Below, piece by piece: positions 41,348 through 49,265 of a DNA stretch of 62,156 bases (within the stretch, counting starts at the first letter, position 1; every line of letters begins with the position of its first letter). The position numbers were made by a program, and so were the translations under genes. Source of the DNA: Oscillospiraceae bacterium (GTDB taxonomy: Bacteria > Bacillota > Clostridia > Oscillospirales > Ruminococcaceae); contig JAILIG010000042.1 in the NCBI GenBank assembly GCA_024695445.1, positions 1 to 62,156 of the forward strand. The letters are read 5' to 3'. The notes below the pieces were generated by a model that was given only the letters and a program-made list of their open reading frames with translations, made no database searches and was not told where the DNA came from.

Positions 41348-43027
41348 CTGCAAAGCTCCGTCCGGCAGCCGGCACCGCTTCGGCTGCTCTCATGGTTCGG
41401 CAGCTGCGGCTGCGGCGTTCTGACACTGTTTGCCCGCTTTTTCGCGGCAATCGGCAGGGGGATCCTGCACTTTTCCCGCGATCTGCTGCACGGCTGCGGC
41501 AGAGTCTGGCGGCTCTTCCGCGGCATTCTGCTCACTCCGATCCGGCTGCGGCGCGATGTCGCCGAAGCGGCAGAGACACAGTGGCGCAGCGCCGGCAAAG
41601 ACGCCTCCCGCGGAGAAAAGGCAAAAGCCTTCCTTCGTGCGCTCGGCACCGTGCTGTTCAGTGAAAACGGCATCCTCACCTCGGTTTTCCGCTTCGCTGT
41701 CCCGCTCGTCTGCTGCGGATTCCTGTTCGCGGTCGTCCGATACGGAAAAAGCCTCGACTACGGCATCGCTGTCACCTTCAACGGCGCCGAGCTCGGCATC
41801 ATCAATGACGAGTCCGACTACGAAGCAGCAGAGCAGATTGTCCGCCGCCGTCTTTCCTATACGGAGGAAGAACCGGAATTCTCGTTTCAGCACGAATTTC
41901 AGATCACGGCAGATCACGAAAGCGTCCGGCTCATGCCGGCCGAGCTCGCCGACCGGATGCTCCGGAGTGCGGCAATCGAGCTGACGGACGGCTGGGGCGT
42001 TTACCGCGGCGAGGCGTTTCTCGGTGCCGTTTCGGACACAAAGCCAATCGCACGGGCACTGGAGGAACAGCTCAGCCGCTATCAGGAATCGCTGACGGAC
42101 GATGTGGACGAGGTCTTTTATCCGGAGGAAATCACCTACGAAAAGGGTGTGTATCTCAGGGAGAATCTGACGGCGCCCGAAAGCATCATCTCCGGGCTGA
42201 CGGCCGTGAAAACCGGTACGCGCACCTACACCGCCGGCGCGGACGAAACGGTCTATTCCGTTGCACAGCGCTTCACGACCACACCCGAACGCATCCGCGA
42301 GCTGAACCCCTCGCTGACCGATACCGTCCCGCAGGCGACGCGCATGACTGTTCCCACTGAGACGCACGCCCTGCCGATCTCCTACCGCAAAACAGTCAAG
42401 ACCATCGCCTTTGTCAATTACGATGTCATCCGCACAGAGACCGCAAAGCTCAATGCCGGCACGGAAAAGGTGCTGCGCCGCGGCGTCAAGGGCGAACGCC
42501 GCAACACCGTGCAGCTGACCTTCACCGACGGCGAAGAAAGCGGCCGCGAGCTGCTTCGTTCGGAGATCGTTTCGCTGCCGGTTGACGAGGAGCTGGGCAT
42601 CGGTACCTACTCGCCGAAGCCCTTCAGCAGCGAAACCCGCCTGTCCGGCACCGGACAGTTCGGCTGGCCGGTCAACGGCGGCTATATCAGCGATGTGTTT
42701 ATCAGCAACCGCAACCACCGCGGCCTCGATATCGCGGCACCGGGCGGCACGGAGATCTATGCGGCGGAGGACGGCATCGTCACGGCGGCGACACTCTCCG
42801 GCAGCTATGGCAATTATATCAAAATTGACCACCTGAACGGCTACGAAACCCTCTACGCACACTGCAGCATCCTGCTCGTTTCTCCCGAAGAGGAGGTCAC
42901 CCGCGGGCAGGTCATCGCGCTGGTCGGCACGACCGGTCACTCCACGGGCAATCATCTCCATTTTGAGGTGCGCGTGAACGGACTGAACTACAATCCGGCA
43001 GACTATCTGCGTGTCAATGCCGACTGA
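41348..43027 (+). CDS. M23 metalloendopeptidase with G5 and LysM domains, unusual start
   Basis: Read from CTG at 41348 the protein has about 559 residues; the first conventional in-frame start I see (GTG at 41651) would give 458 and lies over 300 bases beyond the ribosome site. Order: a basic N-terminal region, a membrane helix (about 110-135), a partial beta domain, a LysM motif (AGADETVYSVAQRF, about 300-345), a G5 domain (about 365-440) and a C-terminal M23 domain with zinc ligands in NHRGLDIAAP and HLHFEV. It cleaves peptidoglycan cross-bridges or stems at the cell surface. Start codon evidence is described in the findings. Confidence 0.85.
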   Translation: MQSSVRQPAPLRLLSWFGSCGCGVLTLFARFFAAIGRGILHFSRDLLHGCGRVWRLFRGILLTPIRLRRDVAEAAETQWRSAGKDASRGEKAKAFLRALGTVLFSENGILTSVFRFAVPLVCCGFLFAVVRYGKSLDYGIAVTFNGAELGIINDESDYEAAEQIVRRRLSYTEEEPEFSFQHEFQITADHESVRLMPAELADRMLRSAAIELTDGWGVYRGEAFLGAVSDTKPIARALEEQLSRYQESLTDDVDEVFYPEEITYEKGVYLRENLTAPESIISGLTAVKTGTRTYTAGADETVYSVAQRFTTTPERIRELNPSLTDTVPQATRMTVPTETHALPISYRKTVKTIAFVNYDVIRTETAKLNAGTEKVLRRGVKGERRNTVQLTFTDGEESGRELLRSEIVSLPVDEELGIGTYSPKPFSSETRLSGTGQFGWPVNGGYISDVFISNRNHRGLDIAAPGGTEIYAAEDGIVTAATLSGSYGNYIKIDHLNGYETLYAHCSILLVSPEEEVTRGQVIALVGTTGHSTGNHLHFEVRVNGLNYNPADYLRVNAD

Positions 43028-43134
43028 TCTGCCGAACAGAGCCGGCCTGATGTTCAAAACTCCGTTGAAATTGTAGAGAAATCTGTTGTATTTTGACAGA
43101 TTTCCGCACTTTCCCGTTTTTTTGAAAAAAGTCC

Positions 43135-43163
43135 TTGACAATTCCGCAGCTTTGTGATATAAT
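43135..43163 (+). promoter_or_regulatory. Promoter of the tRNA-Thr/tRNA-Tyr unit
   Basis: TTGACA (43135-43140) and TATAAT (43158-43163) are exactly 17 bases apart, as expected for stable RNA. Confidence 0.92.
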
Positions 43164-43193
43164 CATAAAGCTGGTCACGGAAGATGACCGATT

Positions 43194-43266
43194 GCTGGTG
43201 TAGCTCAGTTGGTAGAGCAGCTGATTTGTAATCAGCAGGTCGGGGGTTCGAGTCCGTCCACCAGCT
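43194..43266 (+). tRNA. tRNA-Thr (TGT)
   Basis: Acceptor stem GCTGGTG/CACCAGC, D-arm TAGCTCAGTTGGTAGAGCA, anticodon loop TTTGTAA with anticodon TGT, and T-loop GTTCGAGTC are all in place. The CCA end is not encoded. Confidence 0.97.
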
Positions 43267-43276
43267 TCTGATATAT

Positions 43277-43361
43277 GGGAGAGTTCCCGAGTGGCCAAAG
43301 GGGGCAGACTGTAAATCTGTTGCGTCTCGCTTCGGTGGTTCGAATCCACCCTCTCCCACCA
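43277..43361 (+). tRNA. tRNA-Tyr (GTA)
   Basis: Acceptor stem GGGAGAG/CTCTCCC, anticodon GTA in loop CTGTAAA, and a long variable arm as in bacterial tRNA-Tyr. CCA is encoded at 43359-43361. It is 11 bases after tRNA-Thr. Confidence 0.96.
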
Positions 43362-43397
43362 AAAAAACCGACATCGTTTCGATGTCGGTTTTTTTAT
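43361..43397. terminator. Bidirectional terminator
   Basis: AACCGACATCG and CGATGTCGGTT pair across TTT and are flanked by runs of A and T. It ends both the tRNA unit and the XRE regulator gene. Confidence 0.9.
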
Positions 43398-43415
43398 TTC
43401 CGGCAGCACCGGTCC

Positions 43416-43631
43416 TCATTCTGCGGAATCTCCGGAGAAGGAGAACAGCATCTCCACCGTCGTCCCGAACACGGCCGCAATGTCCATTGCAAGCTTCAGG
43501 GAAGGGTTATACAGCCCCTTTTCCAGCCGGATGATCGTCTCCCGCCGGACATCGACACGATCTGCCAGCTCGCCCTGTGTCATGCCGGTTTTGGCGCGGA
43601 ATTCGCGGATCCTTGTCTTGAGCTCAGGCAT
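43416..43631 (-). CDS. XRE-family helix-turn-helix regulator
   Basis: The 71-residue protein is a single HTH_3/Cro-CI-type domain (MTQGELADRVDVRRETIIRL) followed by a short acidic tail, of the YozG type. The ATG at 43631 overlaps the previous gene by 8 bases and follows AGGAGCAGGA; the frame is open upstream but inside the neighbour. It is probably the repressor acting on the 16-bp palindromes in the promoter of its own operon. Which signal releases it is unknown. Confidence 0.93.
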   Translation of the reverse strand: MPELKTRIREFRAKTGMTQGELADRVDVRRETIIRLEKGLYNPSLKLAMDIAAVFGTTVEMLFSFSGDSAE

Positions 43632-44097
43632 CGTCCTGCTCCTCTCCGGCGCACTGGGCCTCTGTTTTTGCTTCGTAATACATCGCAATAAAATAGTAAA
43701 CTGCAAAGAACAGATAAATCACAGAGGCGATCCAGGCATAGTGAATCTCAACCGTGATCTTCTGCGGCTTGCCGACAAAGCAGGTGCAGACCATAAACAG
43801 GACAAAGCCGGCAAACGCCAGAAACCGGATAAAGCCGCTGTTCGTCTTTGCGATGTTTTCTCTGGCAAGCTCGTCCTCGCGGTCGCGCCGTGCGGCGTTG
43901 ACCAAAAAGAAGGTCATTGTGACAAACACCGCCGCAATCATCAGTGCAAACGCCAGAAACCGGATCAGAATGCGGGAGCCTTCTGTCAGTTTATCCAGTG
44001 CGTAGTACCCGCCCCAGATGGCTGCCATGAACAGGCCGACCAGTGCGTGACGGAAATAAAGTCTGCGGTAGGAAAGCTTTTGAATGGGTTGTTTCAC
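43624..44097 (-). CDS. Four-helix membrane protein paired with the XRE regulator
   Basis: The 157-residue protein has four membrane helices as two pairs (about 18-66 and 88-142), separated by a charged loop of about 20 residues (ARRDREDELARENIA). Membrane proteins of this type are commonly encoded directly before YozG-type XRE regulators in Firmicutes. It overlaps the regulator gene by 8 bases. It may sense a membrane signal for the regulator. Its specific function is unknown. Confidence 0.82.
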   Translation of the reverse strand: MKQPIQKLSYRRLYFRHALVGLFMAAIWGGYYALDKLTEGSRILIRFLAFALMIAAVFVTMTFFLVNAARRDREDELARENIAKTNSGFIRFLAFAGFVLFMVCTCFVGKPQKITVEIHYAWIASVIYLFFAVYYFIAMYYEAKTEAQCAGEEQDDA

Positions 44098-44118
44098 AGT
44101 GCATCGCTCCTTTTCAAT

Positions 44119-44234
44119 GTGATGTTTCCATCACTTTATGTGACAAGTATATCACATTCCCACGGCGATGTCAAGCGGTTTGTGACAAATTCATCACTTT
44201 TGGAGCAGTATACAACGCGTGATATATTTCTCAC
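44119..44234. promoter_or_regulatory. Four-operator array of 16-bp palindromes
   Basis: GTGA-N8-TCAC occurs at 44119-44134, 44140-44155, 44182-44197 and 44219-44234. The starts are 21, 42 and 37 bases apart. One copy overlaps the -10 box, one is just downstream of the start point, and one lies upstream of the -35 box of the minus-strand promoter. The fourth lies toward the divergent GNAT promoter. The likely ligand is the XRE protein encoded by the same operon. Confidence 0.82.
44146..44174 (-). promoter_or_regulatory. Promoter of the membrane protein/XRE operon
   Basis: On the minus strand TTGACA (44174-44169) and TATACT (44151-44146) are 17 bases apart. The -10 box lies inside a palindrome. 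Confidence 0.9.
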
Positions 44235-44265
44235 ATTCCGATTGTGGATTCTGTCCAAAAGCGGG

Positions 44266-44294
44266 TTGCATTCCGGCGGCATCCGTGCTATAAT
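44266..44294 (+). promoter_or_regulatory. Promoter of the GNAT gene
   Basis: TTGCAT (44266-44271) and TATAAT (44289-44294) are 17 bases apart. Confidence 0.85.
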
Positions 44295-44357
44295 ATTGTA
44301 TCGCCGCTGCGCGGGGCAGCATATATTGACAGCAGTACAGGATGAGGAGGCAAACAA

Positions 44358-44762
44358 ATGGAAATCACTTACAGGGAAACACATGAATTTACGCGTGAGC
44401 AGCTCGAAACGCTGTTTCTTTCGGTCGGCTGGTCGTCAGGCGCATACCCTGACCGGCTGGTCCGGGCGATGAAGGGCTTTCAGACCGTCATTTCCGCATG
44501 GGACGGGGACCGGCTGGCCGGCATGGTCTGTGCAATGGACGACGGCGTGATGAATGCATATGTTCACTATCTGCTCGTGCATCCGGACTATCAGGACAGA
44601 GCCGTCGGGCGCACGCTCATGGAGCACATCAAGACAAAATACAGGGACTATTTGCGCATCTGCCTGATCGCCTACAATGACGAGCTGCACTTCTACGAAA
44701 ACTGCGGATTTCACCGCTCCGAGGAGTCCTCGCCGATGCACCTGACATCGCTCTGGACATAA
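44358..44762 (+). CDS. GNAT-family N-acetyltransferase
   Basis: The 134-residue protein fits the GNAT fold: the acetyl-CoA-binding segment LVHPDYQDRAVGRTLMEHI (motif A) is clear, followed by a beta-strand and ENCGFHR near the end. Such short GNATs acetylate small amines or protein N-termini. The start has AGGAGG 8 bases upstream. The gene is divergent from the XRE operon, with one palindromic operator in the shared region. The substrate is unknown. Confidence 0.92.
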   Translation: MEITYRETHEFTREQLETLFLSVGWSSGAYPDRLVRAMKGFQTVISAWDGDRLAGMVCAMDDGVMNAYVHYLLVHPDYQDRAVGRTLMEHIKTKYRDYLRICLIAYNDELHFYENCGFHRSEESSPMHLTSLWT

Positions 44763-44833
44763 AAACGGGGCGCATTCCGGCATATTTTCCGCGGCAGGCT
44801 GCATAGGATACGGCAGAAAGGGGTGGTCTGCCG

Positions 44834-47476
44834 ATGCAGCAGATTACAGCCGCGGCCGGATCCGGTCTGACGGAGGAAGCAGCCGCACAGCGCCGCAGAG
44901 AATTCGGGGAAAACCGGCTGGCAGCCGAGAAAAAAGCGCATCCGCTCCGCATCCTGCTCCGGCAGTTCTCCGATGTGACGGTGCTGATTCTGATTGCGGC
45001 GGCGGGGATTTCGCTGCTGCTGCATGAATATGCCGATGCCGTCACGGTTGCGGTCATCGTCGTACTGAATGCGCTGCTTGGATTCATACAGGAATTCCGC
45101 ACGGAGCAGACCTTGCTCGCTCTGAGCCGCATGACTGCCCCGACGGCGCTCGTCCGGCGGGACGGCACCGCAAAACGCATTCCCGCGGATGCGCTCGTAC
45201 CCGATGACATCATTCTGCTCGAAGCCGGCGACTGCGTCCCGGCCGATGCTGTCATCCTCTCCTGCGCACAGCTCTCGGCGGAGGAATCCGTCCTGACCGG
45301 CGAATCTGCGGCCGTGCAAAAGCACACGCATTCCCCTGCCGATCCGGCACCGGACAACAGCGTCGGGCGCGGGGACATTGTCTATGCCGGTACATCCGTC
45401 ACGCACGGCACCGCCGAGGCCGCTGTCATCGCAACCGGAAAAGCAACACAGATGGGGCAGATCTCACAGATGCTCTCGGACATCGAGCCGGGGGAAACAC
45501 CGCTGCAGAAACGCCTCGGTGAGCTCGGCCGCACCGTCGCCCTGATCTGCCTTGCTGTCTGTGCGGCGGTCTCCGGCGCGGGCATCCTGCGCGGAGAACC
45601 TGTCTTTGAAATGCTGATGACCGGCATCACGGTCGCCATTGCAGCCATTCCGGAGGGGCTTCCGGCCACGGTGACCATTGCGCTGGCACTCGCCGTCCGG
45701 CGGATGCTCCGGCGCAATGCGCTGGTCAACCGTCTGCACGCCGTCGAGACGCTCGGCTGCACCTCCGTCATCTGCACGGACAAAACCGGCACGCTCACCG
45801 AGAATAAAATGACCGTCCAAAGCATTTACACAAGCGGACAGCAATATGAAGTCACAGGGACGGGCTGGCAGGTCGCCGGCTCCCTGACGCGGAACGGCTT
45901 ACCGGTCAGCGCACACCGCAGCCCCGCCCTCTCTGCACTGCTGCGCTGTGCCGTGCTTTGCAGCCACGCGGCAATTTCCCGCGGCGGTCAGGATTCTGAA
46001 TGGAGTGTCTCCGGCGATCCGACCGAAGCCGCGCTGCTCGTTGCCGCGGCAAAATGCCATGTGACAGCGGACGGCTTTGCGCGGATGCACTGCACCGCAG
46101 AACGCCCCTTTGAAAGCGAAACGCGGATGATGACCGTTTTTTGCAGCACGGACGGCTGTACGGACAGTACCGCACTGACCAAAGGTGCGTCCGATGCGGT
46201 TTTAAGCTGCTGTCAGTATTACCGTGAGCAGGAACAGATCCTTCCGCTGACGCCCGCAAAACGCGCTGAAATCGCCGCCGCTGCCGATGACATGGCCGCA
46301 AATGCCCTGCGTGTCCTCGCCTTTGCCGAGCAGGAGCAGGTTTCCGGCACGGAGCAGCCCGCAGAAATGGTCTTTCTCGGTCTGACAGGGATGCTCGATC
46401 CGCCGCGGGAACAGGCAAAGCGAGCCGTCGCCGACTGTATGCGTGCGGGCATCCGCGTCGTCATGCTGACCGGTGACCATGCGAAAACTGCGGCAGCCAT
46501 CGCGCAGAAAACAGGCATCCCGCACGGCGGCCGCGTCCGGACGGGCGCTGAGCTCGACCGCATGACCGACCGTGAGCTCGCGGACGAGATCCGGCGCTGC
46601 GGCGTGTTCGCCCGTGTCACACCCGCGCACAAGCTGCGGCTCGTCAGGGCATACAGGGCGGCAGGCGCAGTCGTCACGATGACCGGAGACGGCGTCAACG
46701 ACGCACCGGCGGTCAAGGAAGCGGATATCGGTGTCGCAATGGGTATCAACGGGACGGATGTCACGCGGCAGGCGGCGGATGTCGTGCTGCTCGACGACCG
46801 GTTTGACACGCTCGCGGCCGCCGTGCGCGAGGGACGGACGGTTTATGCGAATATCCGCAAATTTGTACGGTATCTGCTCGCCTGCAACATCGGCGAGGTG
46901 CTGACCATGTTTGCCGGAATCCTGATGGGCTTTCCGATGGTGCTGCTTCCGACACAGATCCTGCTGGTCAATCTGATGACGGACGGTCTGCCGGCTGTCG
47001 CACTCGGCCTTGAGCCGCCCGCCGCAGACATCATGCGCTGCCCGCCCCGTCCCGCCGATGCTCATTTTTTCTCCGGCGGGCTGCTCTCGCGGATTATTTT
47101 CCGGGGCATCTTCATCGCGCTGTCCACGCTCGGTTCGTTTACGACGGTGCTGCGCCTGACCGGCTCGCTCGGCGCTGCGCGCACCGGTGCGCTCGTCACG
47201 CTGATCGGCTCTCAGCTTCTTCATGTCTTTGAGTGCAAATCCGAGCAGGGCACCCTGTTTTCCGTGCCGTACTTCTCAAACGGCAAGCTGGTGCTCTCGG
47301 TGCTGATCTCTGCTGCCGTGACCGCCGCCGCAGTCTGGCTGCCGGTGCTGCAGACCGTGTTCTCGACCGTTGCACTGCCGCTTCCTGCACTGCTGACCGC
47401 ACTCGGCTTCAGCCTTGCGGTGCCGCTCGCCGCCGCCGCGGGCAGTCCCCGCGGAAATCATACGGAATCTGTCTGA
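44834..47476 (+). CDS. Cation-transporting P-type ATPase (P2, calcium-type)
   Basis: The 880-residue protein contains the actuator TGES motif, the phosphorylated Asp316 in ICTDKTGTLTENKM, an ATP-binding KGASDAVL segment, and the hinge MTGDGVNDAPAVKEADIGVA. It has about ten membrane helices, with AAIPEGLPATVTIALALAV in M4, the PEGL motif of calcium-type P2A pumps. It most likely exports Ca2+ or Mn2+. Ion choice cannot be certain. AAAGGGG precedes the start, and a terminator follows that overlaps the promoter of the next gene. Confidence 0.92.
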   Translation: MQQITAAAGSGLTEEAAAQRRREFGENRLAAEKKAHPLRILLRQFSDVTVLILIAAAGISLLLHEYADAVTVAVIVVLNALLGFIQEFRTEQTLLALSRMTAPTALVRRDGTAKRIPADALVPDDIILLEAGDCVPADAVILSCAQLSAEESVLTGESAAVQKHTHSPADPAPDNSVGRGDIVYAGTSVTHGTAEAAVIATGKATQMGQISQMLSDIEPGETPLQKRLGELGRTVALICLAVCAAVSGAGILRGEPVFEMLMTGITVAIAAIPEGLPATVTIALALAVRRMLRRNALVNRLHAVETLGCTSVICTDKTGTLTENKMTVQSIYTSGQQYEVTGTGWQVAGSLTRNGLPVSAHRSPALSALLRCAVLCSHAAISRGGQDSEWSVSGDPTEAALLVAAAKCHVTADGFARMHCTAERPFESETRMMTVFCSTDGCTDSTALTKGASDAVLSCCQYYREQEQILPLTPAKRAEIAAAADDMAANALRVLAFAEQEQVSGTEQPAEMVFLGLTGMLDPPREQAKRAVADCMRAGIRVVMLTGDHAKTAAAIAQKTGIPHGGRVRTGAELDRMTDRELADEIRRCGVFARVTPAHKLRLVRAYRAAGAVVTMTGDGVNDAPAVKEADIGVAMGINGTDVTRQAADVVLLDDRFDTLAAAVREGRTVYANIRKFVRYLLACNIGEVLTMFAGILMGFPMVLLPTQILLVNLMTDGLPAVALGLEPPAADIMRCPPRPADAHFFSGGLLSRIIFRGIFIALSTLGSFTTVLRLTGSLGAARTGALVTLIGSQLLHVFECKSEQGTLFSVPYFSNGKLVLSVLISAAVTAAAVWLPVLQTVFSTVALPLPALLTALGFSLAVPLAAAAGSPRGNHTESV

Positions 47477-47485
47477 CGCATCGGG

Positions 47486-47531
47486 CAGGGAAAACCGGGC
47501 TTTCTTGCCGGATTTCCCTGCCCTTCTTGCA
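47486..47531 (+). terminator. Intrinsic terminator of the P-type ATPase gene
   Basis: GGGCAGGGAAA pairs with TTTCCCTGCCC and is followed by TTCTTGC. The T run is short and its end overlaps the next promoter. Confidence 0.7.
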
Positions 47532-47555
47532 GTCTCGGAAAAGCTGTGATATAAT
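47527..47555 (+). promoter_or_regulatory. Promoter of sigma/anti-sigma/dockerin module 2
   Basis: TTGCAG (47527-47532) and TATAAT (47550-47555) are 17 bases apart, a housekeeping-type promoter. The leader of about 95 bases ends with AGGGGG before the sigma gene. Confidence 0.8.
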
Positions 47556-47658
47556 AATAATGAAAAAAACGGATTGTATCAAACCTGTTTTTGTAACCTC
47601 ACGCAGACGGACTGTGTCTATTTTAGTAGAGGGACATTCGGAAAGGGGGCAACGGCTC

Positions 47659-48213
47659 ATGGAGGACGCTGAAATCATCGGCCTGTATTTTGCACGCGAT
47701 GAACGCGCAATCCGCGAAACCGGAAGCAAATACGGTGCCGCACTCAGCCGTCTTGCCGAGCGGATCACCGGCAGTCCGCAGGATGCGGAAGAATGCGTCA
47801 ACGATGTCATGCTCAGCACATGGAACGCAATCCCCCCTGCAAAGCCGCAAAGTCTCTTTGCCTATCTGGTCACGGCAGTGCGCAATACCGCGATCAATCT
47901 GGCAGTCAGATCAAAAGCAGAAAAACGCGGCGGCAATCAGATGCGCCTCGCACTGGACGAGCTCTCTGAAAGTCTGCCCGCGCCGGACGATGTCGAGACG
48001 GCACTCTCGGAAAACGAGGCCGCAGAACGGATGCGGAAGTTTGTCGCCTCGCTCCCGAAGGAGACCGGCAGAATGTTCATTCTCCGGTATGTCTATCTGC
48101 TTTCTGTCAAAGAAATTGCTGAAAAAATGGGCGTTGGCGTCAGCAAGGTCAAGGTTACGCTGCACCGCACACGCCGCGCTCTGAAAGACTTTTTAGGAGG
48201 TGAAGAGCTGTGA
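47659..48213 (+). CDS. ECF-like sigma factor, module 2
   Basis: The 184-residue protein has sigma-70 region 2 (DAEECVNDVMLSTWNAIPPA near residue 36) and region 4 (LPKETGRMFILRYVYLLS and MGVGVSKVKVTLHRTRRAL). It parallels the sigma factor at 32413 in length, order and motifs. The ATG at 47659 follows AGGGGG; an ATG at 47560 sits at the expected transcription start and is unlikely to be used. The stop overlaps the next gene's GTG start (GTGA). It likely works with the anti-sigma-like protein encoded next. Confidence 0.92.
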   Translation: MEDAEIIGLYFARDERAIRETGSKYGAALSRLAERITGSPQDAEECVNDVMLSTWNAIPPAKPQSLFAYLVTAVRNTAINLAVRSKAEKRGGNQMRLALDELSESLPAPDDVETALSENEAAERMRKFVASLPKETGRMFILRYVYLLSVKEIAEKMGVGVSKVKVTLHRTRRALKDFLGGEEL

Positions 48214-49250
48214 ATGCAATGACACTGTTCAAGGCCCTGAGCCATCTGAATCCGCAGGACATCGCTGATGCGTGGAACGGCACTGCACCGGAAGAAGCAA
48301 AAACGGAGCCGGAGCAGTTTTATGCGATCCCTGCGGAAATCCCGAAGCGAAACAACCATCCGCGGCGTCTGCTGCTGAGACGCATCACGGAGGCCGCCGC
48401 CTGTGCAGCCTGCCTGGCACTCGCCGTGACCGCCCTGCTGAAATTCCGCGCACTGTCCGGAAGAACGCCTCTGAATTCCGCGCCGAACCAGACCGCTGCC
48501 GTCACGGTCATCACGACCGAACGCACCGGAACAGATACCCGAAAGACGGAATCTGTGACAGGCACCGCGGACACCGTCAGCACCGAACCCGGAACGGAAC
48601 AGACCACACAGGATACCGCGCCGCTGCAAACCAAGCAGACCGCCGGCGATACCTCCGGTTCTGCTGCGGAAACAACCGGTTCTGCGGCATCCGGAAGCCA
48701 GACCGCTGAAAGCAGCACCGCAGAGACAACCTCTGTCTCCGCCGAACAGGCCGAAGCAAAAATCCCGGTCATGGTCGTGCTCGGAGACGGCGCACAGACA
48801 CAGGACAACGGCGCGGGCTGGAGCATTCTCAAGGACAAGGCTGCAATCGAAGCCTATCTCGCGGGAGACAGCCCGGAGGTCACCGTCGGCATCGGACTGA
48901 AATCCCCTGAGCTGAAGAACAAAATCCTCAGCAATCCTGCGATGATCCGCGTGCGCTGGATGTCGGACGATGCCCGCTGGAGCTCCTACGGTATCACCTC
49001 GGCGGAGGTGAAAAACGGTGTGCTGCACCTCGGCATTGCCGTCTACTGCGCCGATTCAGCCGGCGACTTTGCCCGCAGCCCGTGGGTGTATGATGCCGCG
49101 CTCATTTGCAGCGCAGACGAGCTGCCTGATCTGCGGGATGTGCAGATCACCAAAACAGAATTTACCGAATCCGAAGCAAGCGGCATCCGCGAGTGGATGC
49201 GCTTTGATGAACAGCTTGATCCGGATTTGTACCTGACAGTCAAAAAATAA
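48210..49250 (+). CDS. Putative membrane anti-sigma factor, module 2
   Basis: The 346-residue protein has a cytoplasmic segment of about 55 residues (LFKALSHLNPQDIADAWNG is comparable to the start of its counterpart at 32967), one membrane helix (about 60-79), a Ser/Thr-rich linker (about 90-185) and an external domain of about 155 residues that I cannot assign. GTG at 48210 follows AGGAGGTG by about 9 bases and overlaps the sigma stop. The external domains of the two anti-sigma-like proteins look unrelated at sequence level, so they may sense different signals. Confidence 0.8.
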   Translation: MNAMTLFKALSHLNPQDIADAWNGTAPEEAKTEPEQFYAIPAEIPKRNNHPRRLLLRRITEAAACAACLALAVTALLKFRALSGRTPLNSAPNQTAAVTVITTERTGTDTRKTESVTGTADTVSTEPGTEQTTQDTAPLQTKQTAGDTSGSAAETTGSAASGSQTAESSTAETTSVSAEQAEAKIPVMVVLGDGAQTQDNGAGWSILKDKAAIEAYLAGDSPEVTVGIGLKSPELKNKILSNPAMIRVRWMSDDARWSSYGITSAEVKNGVLHLGIAVYCADSAGDFARSPWVYDAALICSADELPDLRDVQITKTEFTESEASGIREWMRFDEQLDPDLYLTVKK

Positions 49251-49265
49251 AAAGGAGGGTTCATC

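Noticed and set aside
47560-47658. ATG at 47560 as a start for the second sigma factor
   Set aside because: It sits at the expected transcription start directly after TATAAT. The ATG at 47659 has a ribosome site and matches the length of its paralogue.
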